A DNA stretch of 51,778 nt from a virus, in IMG/VR virus record IMGVR_UViG_3300025767_000029, positions 1 through 51,778 of that record. One strand, 5' to 3'. Each line of letters opens with the position of its first letter. Within the stretch, counting starts at the first letter, position 1. The position numbers were made by a program, and so were the translations under genes. The notes under the pieces are model-generated. The model was not told the DNA's origin and did no database searches. It saw nothing but the letters and a program-made list of their open reading frames with translations. Positions 25,483 through 32,429 of the stretch are shown here, in pieces.

Positions 25483-25661
25483 TGAGTAAGTTTTCACGCG
25501 CCGATAACGGCAAAGGCAGTAAAAGACGCCCTCAGTTGATCCCCGCCAAGACTTTCGGGGAAAACTGGGCGCGTATTTTTGAAAAAAACAAGGCTGAAGA
25601 AAAACGCAAAGCCGACCTACAGCGGAAAATTGACGCAGAGAGTCAAAAAGATGATGACTAA
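25482..25661 (+). CDS. Small basic protein, unknown function
   Basis: 59 residues starting as TAATG on the SSB-tailed gene. Basic N-terminus (SKFSRADNGKGSKRRPQ), a short aromatic patch (FGENWARIF) and a charged C-terminal helix (KAEEKRKADLQRKIDAE). Possibly nucleic-acid binding from its charge. Confidence 0.6.
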   Translation: MSKFSRADNGKGSKRRPQLIPAKTFGENWARIFEKNKAEEKRKADLQRKIDAESQKDDD

Positions 25662-25860
25662 TTACGCCATCCCCCGCTCTCCGGTGCTTACGGGCAAGGA
25701 AAAAGAACTCCGAAGAAAGGAACTCCAACGGGATATTGACGCTTTCTTAGCCAATGGCGGAAAGATCGTAGTCTATCCCCCCGGGTTCAGCGCAGAGGAC
25801 GCCGGCAACCCCAAGACCGGCTGGGAAAAAGAACTTCGTAACGATCCGGAGAAACGATGA
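25651..25860 (+). CDS. Small protein with conserved Gly-Gly-Lys block
   Basis: 69 residues from ATG 25651 (ATG 25654 also possible), overlapping the previous gene by 11 bases. The helix KELRRKELQRDIDAFLANGG leads into KIVVYPPGFSAED, a pattern I have seen in small phage proteins of unknown role. The end is charged. Confidence 0.6.
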   Translation: MMTNYAIPRSPVLTGKEKELRRKELQRDIDAFLANGGKIVVYPPGFSAEDAGNPKTGWEKELRNDPEKR

Positions 25861-26114
25861 AAACCCGTATCCACGTCAATCAGCACAACATCCGCGCCAA
25901 TTTAAAGGGCGCCGACCTGCCAGTACTCACGGTTAAAACTTATAAAGAGAATGTTAAGTGCAACCGTGTCGCGGTTCACGGCCCAAGCACCGTGGTCTAC
26001 AGCCCAGATAAACCTCTGTCCTGCGGCGCAAAAGTATGGATCGAGACGGAAGCGGAAGTAACAGTGGACGAAGAGCCACAAAGTGTACAAAAAGTATGTT
26101 ATATGGCGCTTTAA
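25857..26114 (+). CDS. Conserved small phage protein, beta-rich
   Basis: 85 residues with ATGA coupling to the previous gene. MKTRIHVNQHNIRANLKG opens it, and VVYSPDKPLSCGAKVWIETE is a strongly structured strand-turn-strand block. It looks like a known family in phages and plasmids whose function is unassigned. The repeat array begins within its last codons (26080). Confidence 0.65.
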   Translation: MKTRIHVNQHNIRANLKGADLPVLTVKTYKENVKCNRVAVHGPSTVVYSPDKPLSCGAKVWIETEAEVTVDEEPQSVQKVCYMAL

Positions 26115-26200
26115 AGTGTCGAAAAACATAGTATAAGGCGCATTAAAGTGTTTTATGTTTCATATAATGTACAAAGCAACGTATAACGCGCATTAAACGG
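26080..26200. repeat. Three imperfect direct repeats ahead of the thermonuclease-like gene
   Basis: AAAGTGT recurs at 26080, 26113 and 26145 (steps 33 and 32). Each is followed by a GTATA-rich stretch and then GCGCNTTAAA (GCGC at 26106, 26138 and 26188). The unit reads AAAGTGT...GTATAAGGCGCATT. A TATAAT (26163-26168) sits inside the third copy, without a clear -35. Iteron-like array or regulator sites. Confidence 0.6.
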
Positions 26201-26210
26201 GAAAAACAAC

Positions 26211-26618
26211 ATGTACGAATACAATTGCAAGATTGTGAGGGTAATTGATGGTGACTCAATTATTTTGGATATTGACCTTGGTTTTGGCCTGTGGATTCAT
26301 GGTGAGTCTATCCGTCTTTTTGGTGTGGATTGCCCCGAGTGTCGTAGCCGAGACAAGGAAGAAAAAGCAGCCGGACTCGCCGCAAAGGATTTTGTCAAGA
26401 GACTGCTACACGATGGCGGGACTTACACTCTCACAACCAAAGAAAAAGGAAAGTTTGGACGATACCTCGGAACAATCTTCCTAACCGATAAAACCTCGAT
26501 AAACGACGCGCTTGTAAAAGAAAGACTTGCCGTGCCTTACTTCGGCCAAAGTAAAGTCCGGGTAAAGGAGGCGCACTTAGCAAACAGAAAATTCTTAAAA
26601 GAAAAGGGGGTGTTATGA
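26211..26618 (+). CDS. Thermonuclease (SNase)-like nuclease
   Basis: 135 residues. VIDGDS, DIDLGFG and IRLFGVDCPECR put Asp20/Asp22, Arg35, Asp40 and Glu43 in the order of staphylococcal nuclease; GKFGRYLGTIF gives the second Arg (Arg84), and LVKERLAVPYFG the closing helix. The active-site set is complete. There is no signal peptide, so it acts inside the cell or virion. Likely use: degrading host DNA or processing replication intermediates. Confidence 0.9.
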   Translation: MYEYNCKIVRVIDGDSIILDIDLGFGLWIHGESIRLFGVDCPECRSRDKEEKAAGLAAKDFVKRLLHDGGTYTLTTKEKGKFGRYLGTIFLTDKTSINDALVKERLAVPYFGQSKVRVKEAHLANRKFLKEKGVL

Positions 26619-26800
26619 GGAAAGAACGAATTACCAACCAAAAGCCCTGCGAGTCCTGCCATGCGGTGATCCGAGCCACTAAAGGCAACACCTTCTGCGA
26701 CAAATGCCAGAACCTAATCCAACAACTCAACCAAAACTGGAAGACACACGAGCAGAATAACCTTGACCCCAACCCTTGGTTTAAGTACTTTACGCGGTGA
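26615..26800 (+). CDS. Zinc-finger-like small protein
   Basis: 61 residues with two CxxC pairs (PCESCH near residue 12 and FCDKCQ near residue 28) and an Asn/Gln-rich tail. ATGA overlap with the nuclease gene. Its stop codon forms the first bases of a terminator stem. Confidence 0.75.
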   Translation: MRKERITNQKPCESCHAVIRATKGNTFCDKCQNLIQQLNQNWKTHEQNNLDPNPWFKYFTR

Positions 26801-26823
26801 GGGAATGATCCCTCATTTTTTTT
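26798..26823 (+). terminator. Terminator 1 (stem includes the upstream stop codon)
   Basis: TGAGGGA-ATGA-TCCCTCA, a perfect 7-bp stem, then eight T. The first three bases are the TGA stop of the zinc-finger gene. Confidence 0.9.
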
Positions 26824-26860
26824 AACAATCTATGCTGATTGTTTTGGTTGAAGCTTATTG

Positions 26861-26887
26861 AACCCCGCCTCTGGTGGGGTTTTTTTT
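26861..26887 (+). terminator. Terminator 2
   Basis: ACCCCGCC/GGTGGGGT stem (one G-T pair), TCT loop, followed by a run of eight T. A weaker hairpin AACAATC/GATTGTT (26824-26843) stands between the two terminators. Confidence 0.85.
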
Positions 26888-26901
26888 GGCTTTTTCCTTC
26901 A

Positions 26902-27099
26902 TTAAGGAGTATCGGGGTCAGGGGCGGTAGCCTTAGCAAACGGAATCACCGACAACTTCGGCTCCTCTTCCGGCGGGACGCACAACTCGTGCAGAATGTA
27001 TCCGTGCATCGTGATAAGTTCCTCCACGTCCCACCGCCCACGGGTCATTTGTATCAGCGCCAACATCAGAGAAGCTTGGTCGTATTCTATTGTGTCCAT
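26902..27099 (-). CDS. Small protein, unknown function
   Basis: 65 residues, ATG preceded by AAGGAG on the minus strand. Helical N-terminus (LMLALIQMTRGRWDVEELITMHGYI) and a Pro/Glu-rich tail. It lies last in the minus-strand group and converges with the plus-strand nuclease operon. Confidence 0.6.
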   Translation of the reverse strand: MDTIEYDQASLMLALIQMTRGRWDVEELITMHGYILHELCVPPEEEPKLSVIPFAKATAPDPDTP

Positions 27100-27123
27100 T
27101 TTTTACTCCTTTTTACCCACGCT

Positions 27124-27654
27124 TCACGGTTCAGGGGTAGTTTTGCTGTCAAAATGCGCATGAATGTTCTTTATCCACCACAGGAACATGTCCTGACCTA
27201 ACGTGTGCTTCATGGTATTTACCCGAGCCGCGACTAACTGTACGTTTTCCCGTACGTAAGGCCCGTTGGGATTTATGCGGTCTATAGAGGCGTTGAATTC
27301 TTTTGGCTTTTTGTCGCCGTAGGTGCCGTCTCTTTGATGCGTCATGAGGACGCCAGAAAGCGCGCACTTGCCGTTTTGAGCATCCCAGAGATCTATTACC
27401 TCTTCGTTAGTTAAATCGTACTGGATGCCCTGTCTGATCCGCTGAGATTTTAACTGCGTGTTTAAGACTCGGATGTAGGCTTCAGGGGTAGCCGAGGTTT
27501 TCTTTGATCTTTGGAGGGTCACACAGTTCCGACAGACGCCCCGTACCTGCCCCTCTTTAAAAGTCTCGAACTGGGACAGCATCTTAACTTTGTTGCAGGA
27601 AGTGCATAATCGGGAGCCTTGCGACTCGGGCTTTACTTTAGGTTGTCTTGGCAT
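27124..27654 (-). CDS. HNH endonuclease with zinc-knuckle N-terminus
   Basis: 176 residues from ATG 27654. CTSCNK and CRNC form an N-terminal zinc finger; a middle helical part follows; then GKCALSGVLMTH and NASIDRINPNGPYVRENVQLV, the beta-beta-alpha HNH core. Asp-Arg stands where the first His-Asn usually would, as in several free-standing phage endonucleases. No Shine-Dalgarno precedes it, and the T-run of a minus-strand terminator ends four bases upstream. Probably a mobile homing endonuclease inserted here. Confidence 0.85.
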   Translation of the reverse strand: MPRQPKVKPESQGSRLCTSCNKVKMLSQFETFKEGQVRGVCRNCVTLQRSKKTSATPEAYIRVLNTQLKSQRIRQGIQYDLTNEEVIDLWDAQNGKCALSGVLMTHQRDGTYGDKKPKEFNASIDRINPNGPYVRENVQLVAARVNTMKHTLGQDMFLWWIKNIHAHFDSKTTPEP

Positions 27655-27658
27655 AGGC

Positions 27659-27705
27659 AAAAAAAACCCGCGGGAGCAAAGTGTGGGAGAGCGCTCAACC
27701 GCGGG
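27659..27705 (-). terminator. Minus-strand terminator directly upstream of the HNH gene
   Basis: On the minus strand CCCGCGG (27705-27699) pairs with CCGCGGG (27673-27667) across a 25-base loop that holds an inner GAGC/GCTC stem; eight T follow (27666-27659). It ends transcription of the two small genes upstream. Confidence 0.8.
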
Positions 27706-27762
27706 CGAAAGTCCTTCTCAAGGGATACTACGCCTTGAAGCTAGAACTTTTAGATTTTTTTG

Positions 27763-27963
27763 TCAACCAAAAGGGTCAACAAACTTTCTTATTTCCATAT
27801 GGAAGTTATTAAGCTCAGCCATGATCTTATCTTTATTCTTAGGCGTCATCTCTTCTTCTTCCCAACGCTCCCAATACATCATGTCGTTAAGCTCTTTATT
27901 AATTATCTGTGCGGCCAATCTTTTAGCCGTAGTCCGCCTCCCTGTATACATACACCTAATCAT
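27763..27963 (-). CDS. Small helical protein, unknown function
   Basis: 66 residues from ATG 27963, which overlaps the stop of the upstream gene by 8 bases. Basic start (YTGRRTTAKRLAAQIINKEL) and a Trp/Glu-rich middle (YWERWEEEE). No family recognised. Confidence 0.6.
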   Translation of the reverse strand: MIRCMYTGRRTTAKRLAAQIINKELNDMMYWERWEEEEMTPKNKDKIMAELNNFHMEIRKFVDPFG

Positions 27964-28168
27964 CTGAAAAGCCCTCACGACGCGCAGCAGACACAAAGGC
28001 ATCCAAACAATTCAAAAGCATGTGCGGACGATCAGAATACGATTTAATCATACGACTTATTTCTTCCCGGTCTTGCTGCCAGATCCGGTTGTGACGAGCA
28101 ATGATCTCCTGCGCCTGCGGGTCATCCGTTTCGTAGTCAATCGCCAGTAGCTGTTTTAAATCGGACAT
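27956..28168 (-). CDS. Small charged helical protein, unknown function
   Basis: 70 residues; AAGGAAAG precedes the ATG on the minus strand. Acidic N-terminus (AIDYETDDPQAQEII) and a Cys/Leu helix near the end. It starts the leftward operon from the intergenic region carrying the large inverted repeat. Confidence 0.65.
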   Translation of the reverse strand: MSDLKQLLAIDYETDDPQAQEIIARHNRIWQQDREEISRMIKSYSDRPHMLLNCLDAFVSAARREGFSDD

Positions 28169-28324
28169 CGGTTCTTTCCTTTATAATGAATTTGGGCAGT
28201 TAGTGTATCTTAGTATATGTGTAATGTGCAATAGGGGGTGTTTCAACTGTCGCGGCTCACGGCTCACGGACAAAAATGAATGCACGTTTGATTTCTGGAA
28301 GACTTTTGGCGAGATGTGGGTACA

Positions 28325-28589
28325 AAAAGCGCTCTCCTTTATATGTACTCAGAAATAAAAAAAAATAAAAAAAATTTAAAAATAGGTGTAACGGCGTAAC
28401 TTATGTAACCGAGGGGCTTGGAGGCCAGTAATGGCGCGGGTTTCAGGCGGTTTCACCTATTCTCCAAAAGGTTACAATTACTACACTTCTATATGTTCTA
28501 TTCCTTAATGTCGATATTCCGTTAATGCGTTTCAAAATGGTTTTTTTTTTTTTTTTAATTCTGAGTACATATATAGGGGAGAGCTTTAA
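28325..28589. repeat. Large inverted repeat with A/T tracts in a 475-base gene-free region
   Basis: The gap 28169-28643 holds no credible gene. Left arm GCTCTCC (28331-28337) and TATATGTACTCAGAA (28340-28354), then an A-rich tract (28356-28378). The right arm mirrors this: a run of 16 T (28541-28556), TTCTGAGTACATATA (28559-28573) and GGAGAGC (28578-28584). The 162 bases between hold a second nested inverted repeat AATAGGTG/CACCTATT and several GTAAC/GTTAC pairs. Candidate replication origin, packaging site or structured RNA. Left of it is a tandem CGGCTCA pair. Confidence 0.85.
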
Positions 28590-28602
28590 ATTAAGAGCCA
28601 TC

Positions 28603-28611
28603 TGGTATAAA
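28603..28611 (+). promoter_or_regulatory. Extended -10 promoter for terS
   Basis: TGGTATAAA fits TGNTATAAT; no good -35, as usual for extended -10 sites. It lies 33 bases before the terS start and just right of the inverted repeat. Confidence 0.4.
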
Positions 28612-28643
28612 GTTCACGCAAATTAACTGCTTTGGAGAAAAGC

Positions 28644-29285
28644 GTGACTAAAGACCGATATATCGTCCCTGCGGGTGATAGAAAGAAAAGAGGGCGCCCA
28701 CCCAAGACTATGGAACAACGTGCCGCTAACAAGCTCACACGGCGTCAGGAGTTGTTTGTGAAGGAGCTTGTGTCCAAGGATGGTCAGGTGACTATGAAGG
28801 AGGCTGCGATCAATGCGGGCTATCCTGAAAAGTCTGCTAGTAGCCGGGCATATGAATTAACTAATCCCAAACTATCTCCTCACGTTTGTAGGGCTATCCA
28901 AGAGTATCGAAGGGAGTTGGACTCTAAATACGGTATTGACTACCAGAGGCACGTCAGAGATCTTCAGCGCATTCGGGATATGGCTTTGTCTGATAAAGCT
29001 TATTCGGCAGCCGTAATGGCAGAATATCGCCGCGGTCAGGCTCAAGGCGATATCTATGTCTCCAAGTCTGAAATCAGGCACGGTACTATTGAGTCTATGT
29101 CTAAAGAAGAAGTCATGAAGGCTTTGAAAGAGATTAAGGAGCAATATGAACCAGTCACCTATTCCGTGGGAGGACAGTCCGAAGAAGACGACGAAAAGAC
29201 TCAGCGGAAAAAAACAAGAGAGCGCATTTTGGAAGTCCTTCCGGAACCAAGCGAAGAAGCACCGGCCGAACTGGCTGCTGACTAG
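28644..29285 (+). CDS. terS: Terminase small subunit
   Basis: 213 residues from GTG 28644 (GGAG six bases before; TTG 28632 is the other option). After a basic AT-hook-like KKRGRPPK near residue 14-21, LTRRQELFVKEL...TMKEAAINAGYP.KSASSRAYEL is the classic terminase small-subunit HTH. A helical oligomerisation region follows (HVRDLQRIRDMALSDKAYSAAV) and an acidic tail. It recognises the packaging site and hands DNA to the large subunit, whose gene is 6.5 kb away. The last 140 bases overlap the next gene. Confidence 0.88.
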   Translation: MTKDRYIVPAGDRKKRGRPPKTMEQRAANKLTRRQELFVKELVSKDGQVTMKEAAINAGYPEKSASSRAYELTNPKLSPHVCRAIQEYRRELDSKYGIDYQRHVRDLQRIRDMALSDKAYSAAVMAEYRRGQAQGDIYVSKSEIRHGTIESMSKEEVMKALKEIKEQYEPVTYSVGGQSEEDDEKTQRKKTRERILEVLPEPSEEAPAELAAD

Positions 29286-29607
29286 AATAGAGTCTTGGGC
29301 TGCGGCGGGTGTGCCGGATGTTTTGGGATGTGATGATCTTGGTCAATTCTTTATGATCGAGCTTAAGACCACCCAAGGTAATTCGGTACGCCTGTCGCCC
29401 CATCAAGTAAGCTTTCTGACTACCCACCAACACGCCCCTGCATGGGTGTTAGTCCACCAATCCCACCGCAATGGCGAATCTATTTTCCTGTACGCGGGAA
29501 AGGACGCCGCCGCACTGGTAAAGGATGGCCTCCGGACAGAACCGGTATTACGTCTGGATATGCCTTTTGAATGGATTGAAATATTCCCCTTGCTAACCAC
29601 ACAATAA
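29146..29607 (+). CDS. PD-(D/E)XK nuclease (VRR-NUC/Holliday resolvase-like)
   Basis: 153 residues. The core AAAGVPDVLGCDD...FFMIELKTTQG gives the PD...ELK active site, and LSPHQVSFLTTHQ follows, as in VRR-NUC and RecU-like nucleases. The start is fixed by a strong AAGGAG five bases before ATG 29146, although this lies deep inside terS. It probably resolves branched DNA before packaging. Confidence 0.85.
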   Translation: MNQSPIPWEDSPKKTTKRLSGKKQESAFWKSFRNQAKKHRPNWLLTRIESWAAAGVPDVLGCDDLGQFFMIELKTTQGNSVRLSPHQVSFLTTHQHAPAWVLVHQSHRNGESIFLYAGKDAAALVKDGLRTEPVLRLDMPFEWIEIFPLLTTQ

Positions 29608-29643
29608 TCGCATAGGATTCTAAACGAACCCGCACTGGGCGGG
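29590..29643 (+). promoter_or_regulatory. Promoter and leader hairpin of the accessory operon
   Basis: TTGCTA (29590-29595), 17-base spacer, TAGGAT (29613-29618). The leader then folds as CCCGC-ACTGG-GCGGG (29629-29643) ahead of an RBS. The same hairpin-plus-GGAATAGAAC(C/T)ATG leader recurs before the genes at 33772 and 34400. Confidence 0.55.
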
Positions 29644-29663
29644 CATAATTTAGGAATAGAACT

Positions 29664-29846
29664 ATGTCGAATAAATGGAAAGGCGCGGTAATCGTAAACA
29701 CCGCGCACCACTACACCGTTAACGCCGACTCTTACGAGGAGGCTCGCGAGCTTATCTTTAATCTTTTTTCTGAAGGCGTTCTGGCCGATTTGGTTGAGGA
29801 CGTCGAATGTTATACACAGAATGTTTCGCTAGAGGAGAATAGCTAA
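29664..29846 (+). CDS. Small accessory protein, unknown function
   Basis: 60 residues. KGAVIVNTAHHYTVNADSYEEARELIFNLF reads as a strand pair followed by a helix, a layout common in small phage/plasmid proteins. The C-terminal half is acidic. First gene of a run of six tightly packed small genes. Confidence 0.65.
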   Translation: MSNKWKGAVIVNTAHHYTVNADSYEEARELIFNLFSEGVLADLVEDVECYTQNVSLEENS

Positions 29847-30304
29847 TGTATGCCAATCAAGGGTTGATAGACGCGGTCATTGAAGAGATGAAAGTTCAAA
29901 TATCTCAGCACGATTGGTCGGTAATCGAAGATCTTCTAAGTTTTTTACCGGAAGAAAGGCTCACTGGATTTTTGCCCGATGAGGGAGTTAATTTAATGGA
30001 AAGCCGCGCTGCTGCACTGCGGCACTGGGAGAGGATGTTTCGTAATCTCTTTGTAGACGATGAGCATAGCGAGTTTATAGCGGGGATTCTGGCGGCCGCG
30101 GGTAAGAAACCATCGATGCCTGACAAATCAATCCAATACCTCAAAGCATACCTTGCGGACTTGCAGCATTGGTCAACTGGGGACGATATATCGTCTGCTA
30201 ACTTTGTTACGTGTGGAACGCCTCAAATGGATAGCATCGAGGAGCTAAAGGCTTATGCACTGGAGTTATCTTTATTAATTATTAAATTGCAGGAGAATAG
30301 CTAA
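29846..30304 (+). CDS. Accessory protein, unknown function
   Basis: 152 residues, acidic and helical. It starts on the previous stop (TAATG) behind GGAGAATAG. Blocks such as DWSVIEDLLSFLPEERLTGFLP and AIEELKAYALELSLLI-type helices are visible but not assignable. Confidence 0.65.
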   Translation: MYANQGLIDAVIEEMKVQISQHDWSVIEDLLSFLPEERLTGFLPDEGVNLMESRAAALRHWERMFRNLFVDDEHSEFIAGILAAAGKKPSMPDKSIQYLKAYLADLQHWSTGDDISSANFVTCGTPQMDSIEELKAYALELSLLIIKLQENS

Positions 30305-30510
30305 TGGCTACTTTTTATGAAGAAACAGGCACCATCGTTGATGAATGGCACGTGGACGACGTTTTGAATCAGCGTCCGGATTTAACCGAAGAGCAATCGT
30401 GCGAAGTCCTTGCCTTTATTGCAAAAAACTTTGACGCTAACATCGGTATAAACTGGTATGTCATAGATTCCGCGGCTGAGTATTTGTTTCCGGAGGAGCA
30501 AAGCGTATGA
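30304..30510 (+). CDS. Small acidic accessory protein
   Basis: 68 residues, TAATG-coupled with an identical GGAGAATAGCTAATG junction to that of the previous gene. WHVDDVLNQRPDLTEEQSCEVL is the best-defined helix pair. Many Glu/Asp; function unknown. Confidence 0.65.
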   Translation: MATFYEETGTIVDEWHVDDVLNQRPDLTEEQSCEVLAFIAKNFDANIGINWYVIDSAAEYLFPEEQSV

Positions 30511-30842
30511 GAACCATTAACCAAAGGGACGCAGCGGCCATTTACGATTCTTTACTTGGATGGCGTGAGCAATACGAATATTTCTGTACGGATGAGCAAA
30601 CAAAAGCTTTGCAGGAATTAGACCGCGGTTTGAGCGGTTCCGCGCCCGTATCGCTAACCGATAGTGCCGCGTTTCTTATCTTTTATGCACTATACGAAAT
30701 GTCGGAACAATATGGCGAGTTTGTTAATTATTTCTCAACAGATATGTCCGATATTCTAGAACGTCCGGAAGATTTTTGCCAAGCCTGTGAGGATGGCACG
30801 TGTCCTGAATTAACACCTAACGAGGATTCTATAGATGCCTAA
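30507..30842 (+). CDS. Accessory protein, unknown function
   Basis: 111 residues, ATGA-coupled. Helical and acidic, ending with a CQACEDGTC cluster (CxxC plus C) that could bind metal. Confidence 0.65.
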   Translation: MRTINQRDAAAIYDSLLGWREQYEYFCTDEQTKALQELDRGLSGSAPVSLTDSAAFLIFYALYEMSEQYGEFVNYFSTDMSDILERPEDFCQACEDGTCPELTPNEDSIDA

Positions 30843-31011
30843 ATACAGTCATGGATTTGATATTGCGTTTGAAGTTATATCTGACCAAGAGGACGGTGAT
30901 GACGTAACCCCTGAAATGGTCACCGAAGCGATTAAACGCCGATTAAAAACTAATAAGGATAACTTATTAGATATATGCCACGTGTTCGACACTGTGGAGG
31001 TAGACGAATGA
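30835..31011 (+). CDS. Small accessory protein, unknown function
   Basis: 58 residues, overlapping the preceding gene by 8 bases. GFDIAFEVISDQEDGDDVTPEM resembles a strand-acidic loop-helix unit found in small phage and plasmid proteins. Below the length most tools report. Confidence 0.6.
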   Translation: MPKYSHGFDIAFEVISDQEDGDDVTPEMVTEAIKRRLKTNKDNLLDICHVFDTVEVDE

Positions 31012-31178
31012 TCCTGTTCGGTTTGGCATGGTGGGAAAAAAAGCTTAAGGCCAAATACGAGCCTGATGCGCATATAAAGGAATTGCAGCGACAGTATTAC
31101 GAGCGCAATTACCCTAAGCCGGATGCGGTTAAAACGGAAACGTCTAAAGCCGATCCGCCGGAATCCAGAAAAAAATAA
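31008..31178 (+). CDS. Small basic accessory protein
   Basis: 56 residues, ATGA-coupled. Hydrophobic start (MILFGLAWWEKKLK), Tyr/Lys middle and a basic end. Could be membrane-associated through its first ten residues. Last gene before a terminator. Confidence 0.55.
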   Translation: MILFGLAWWEKKLKAKYEPDAHIKELQRQYYERNYPKPDAVKTETSKADPPESRKK

Positions 31179-31182
31179 AACT

Positions 31183-31210
31183 AAGGCCGCTATTGTACGC
31201 GGCCTTTTTT
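31183..31210 (+). terminator. Terminator of the small-gene operon
   Basis: AAGGCCGC-TATTGTAC-GCGGCCTT, 8-bp perfect stem then T-run. The same stem sequence is reused by the terminators at 33666, 34292 and 34848. Confidence 0.9.
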
Positions 31211-31257
31211 ATGTGTATTGTACGCGCTCAATATGTGGAAAGTTGAGGAAAATCACC

Positions 31258-31497
31258 ATGCATTCAGTTTTAAAGCTTCGCGAAAATCAATTTTCGCCAG
31301 TATCGGAAACCCTAAATTTATCTGCACGCGGCATTAAAGAAACCCAAAAAATAGCCGGATGGTACGCTGCAACAAAAGATTACGGCTATTGGGAAGTGCA
31401 ATTTCATCAATACGCGAACGATGCGCCTAGATTGGTGCGCAATGGCGCCAAGATATACGTTAATCCCTTAAACGAGGAAAAGAGGAGGTTTTTATAA
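31258..31497 (+). CDS. Accessory cassette protein, unknown function
   Basis: 79 residues, starting at ATG 31258 behind GAGG; the frame is open through the terminator upstream, so a longer form is excluded. Contains GYWEVQFHQYANDAPRLVRNG, a beta-rich patch. No known domain. Confidence 0.6.
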   Translation: MHSVLKLRENQFSPVSETLNLSARGIKETQKIAGWYAATKDYGYWEVQFHQYANDAPRLVRNGAKIYVNPLNEEKRRFL

Positions 31498-31712
31498 TGA
31501 AAGCAAACGATTTTATTCTCAATTGCATTATGCGGCCTATTCGCCGCCATGGCGTCAATACCGATGCGTTTATCGTCTATACAGATAAACAATCGCCAAT
31601 CGGCACGTATGATCCGGCCGATGTGGAATTTAAACCGGTTGATAATTGGCCGATTACCTTTTCTAAAAAATTAATCCAATCTGTATTCGAAGGGAGTGAT
31701 TCCAATGCTTAA
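31497..31712 (+). CDS. Accessory cassette protein, unknown function
   Basis: 71 residues, TAATG-coupled with GAGGAGG upstream. Beta-rich core with DPADVEFKPVDNWPI. No known domain. Confidence 0.6.
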   Translation: MKANDFILNCIMRPIRRHGVNTDAFIVYTDKQSPIGTYDPADVEFKPVDNWPITFSKKLIQSVFEGSDSNA

Positions 31713-32412
31713 AACAGTAATCTTTAGCAGCGCTAAAAAGACCGGCGGATGCGCGGTCACCTACCGATCCGGCCGCGGCGATCTTTATTCTACGTGCCCA
31801 AATACGTGCGCATTAAAACCGGCCGGTAACAGCGGCGCGGAATTTGTAGATTTGGATTATTTGGATGCCTTAGTGGATGCGGTGCCGGATGATGGCGCGG
31901 CCTTTACTTATACGCATTTTGAACCGGCGCATTGGATCGATCGATGTAAACCAAATGGAACCGTTATAAACTTTTCCGGCGATACGGTTTCCGATGCAAT
32001 TGAAGCGCGCAATAAATATGGCGTGCCCGCGACCGCGGTAGTCGATCGCAAGTATTGGAACGGCGACAAATCTAGACGCGAGGCCGATACCTTGATTGTT
32101 AGATGTCCGGCGGAATTAAGGCCGGATTCGATCACGTGTCGCAATTGCGGCGGCGGCAAACCATTATGCGCTAGACGCGATCGCGATTACGTTATCGGAT
32201 TCACCGCGCATGGTAGCGGCGCGACTAAGGCCGAAAGGCCAAATGAATCCGGCGGATGCTATGCCGGTCATGGCCACGTGGCTATACACTGGCGTGCTAC
32301 CTCTAATGCTACCGCGGCGGCGGATGATTCTGCGCAATTGCGCTCGTTTGTTAAATCATTACCGGCCGGCACCATATTGCGCCATCACGTGGCCGGCGAT
32401 ATAGGGGCATAA
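31705..32412 (+). CDS. DUF7227-like cysteine-rich protein
   Basis: 235 residues from ATG 31705 (AGGGAG upstream). GGCAVTYRSG...STCPNTCALKP near the N-terminus, CRNCGGGKPLC in the middle, and GGCYAGHGHVAIHW near residue 190 give three Cys/Gly clusters in the order I recall for a phage/plasmid family of unknown function (DUF7227). The cysteines suggest metal or Fe-S binding. Codon choice leans to GCG, CGC and GAT, unlike the virion genes. Overlaps the previous gene by 8 bases. Confidence 0.6.
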   Translation: MLKTVIFSSAKKTGGCAVTYRSGRGDLYSTCPNTCALKPAGNSGAEFVDLDYLDALVDAVPDDGAAFTYTHFEPAHWIDRCKPNGTVINFSGDTVSDAIEARNKYGVPATAVVDRKYWNGDKSRREADTLIVRCPAELRPDSITCRNCGGGKPLCARRDRDYVIGFTAHGSGATKAERPNESGGCYAGHGHVAIHWRATSNATAAADDSAQLRSFVKSLPAGTILRHHVAGDIGA

Positions 32413-32429
32413 AGTTTTATTAATTTCTA

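Noticed and set aside
26080-26200. CRISPR-like array
   Set aside because: Only three imperfect units at 32-33 bases, with no unique spacers and no cas genes.
28276-28362. 28-codon ORF (MNARLISGRL...) in the intergenic region
   Set aside because: No RBS, too short, and it runs into the arm of the inverted repeat.
28325-28589. MITE or insertion sequence, prompted by terminal inverted arms
   Set aside because: No target-site duplication is visible and no transposase is present; the arms carry A/T tracts more like a structural element.
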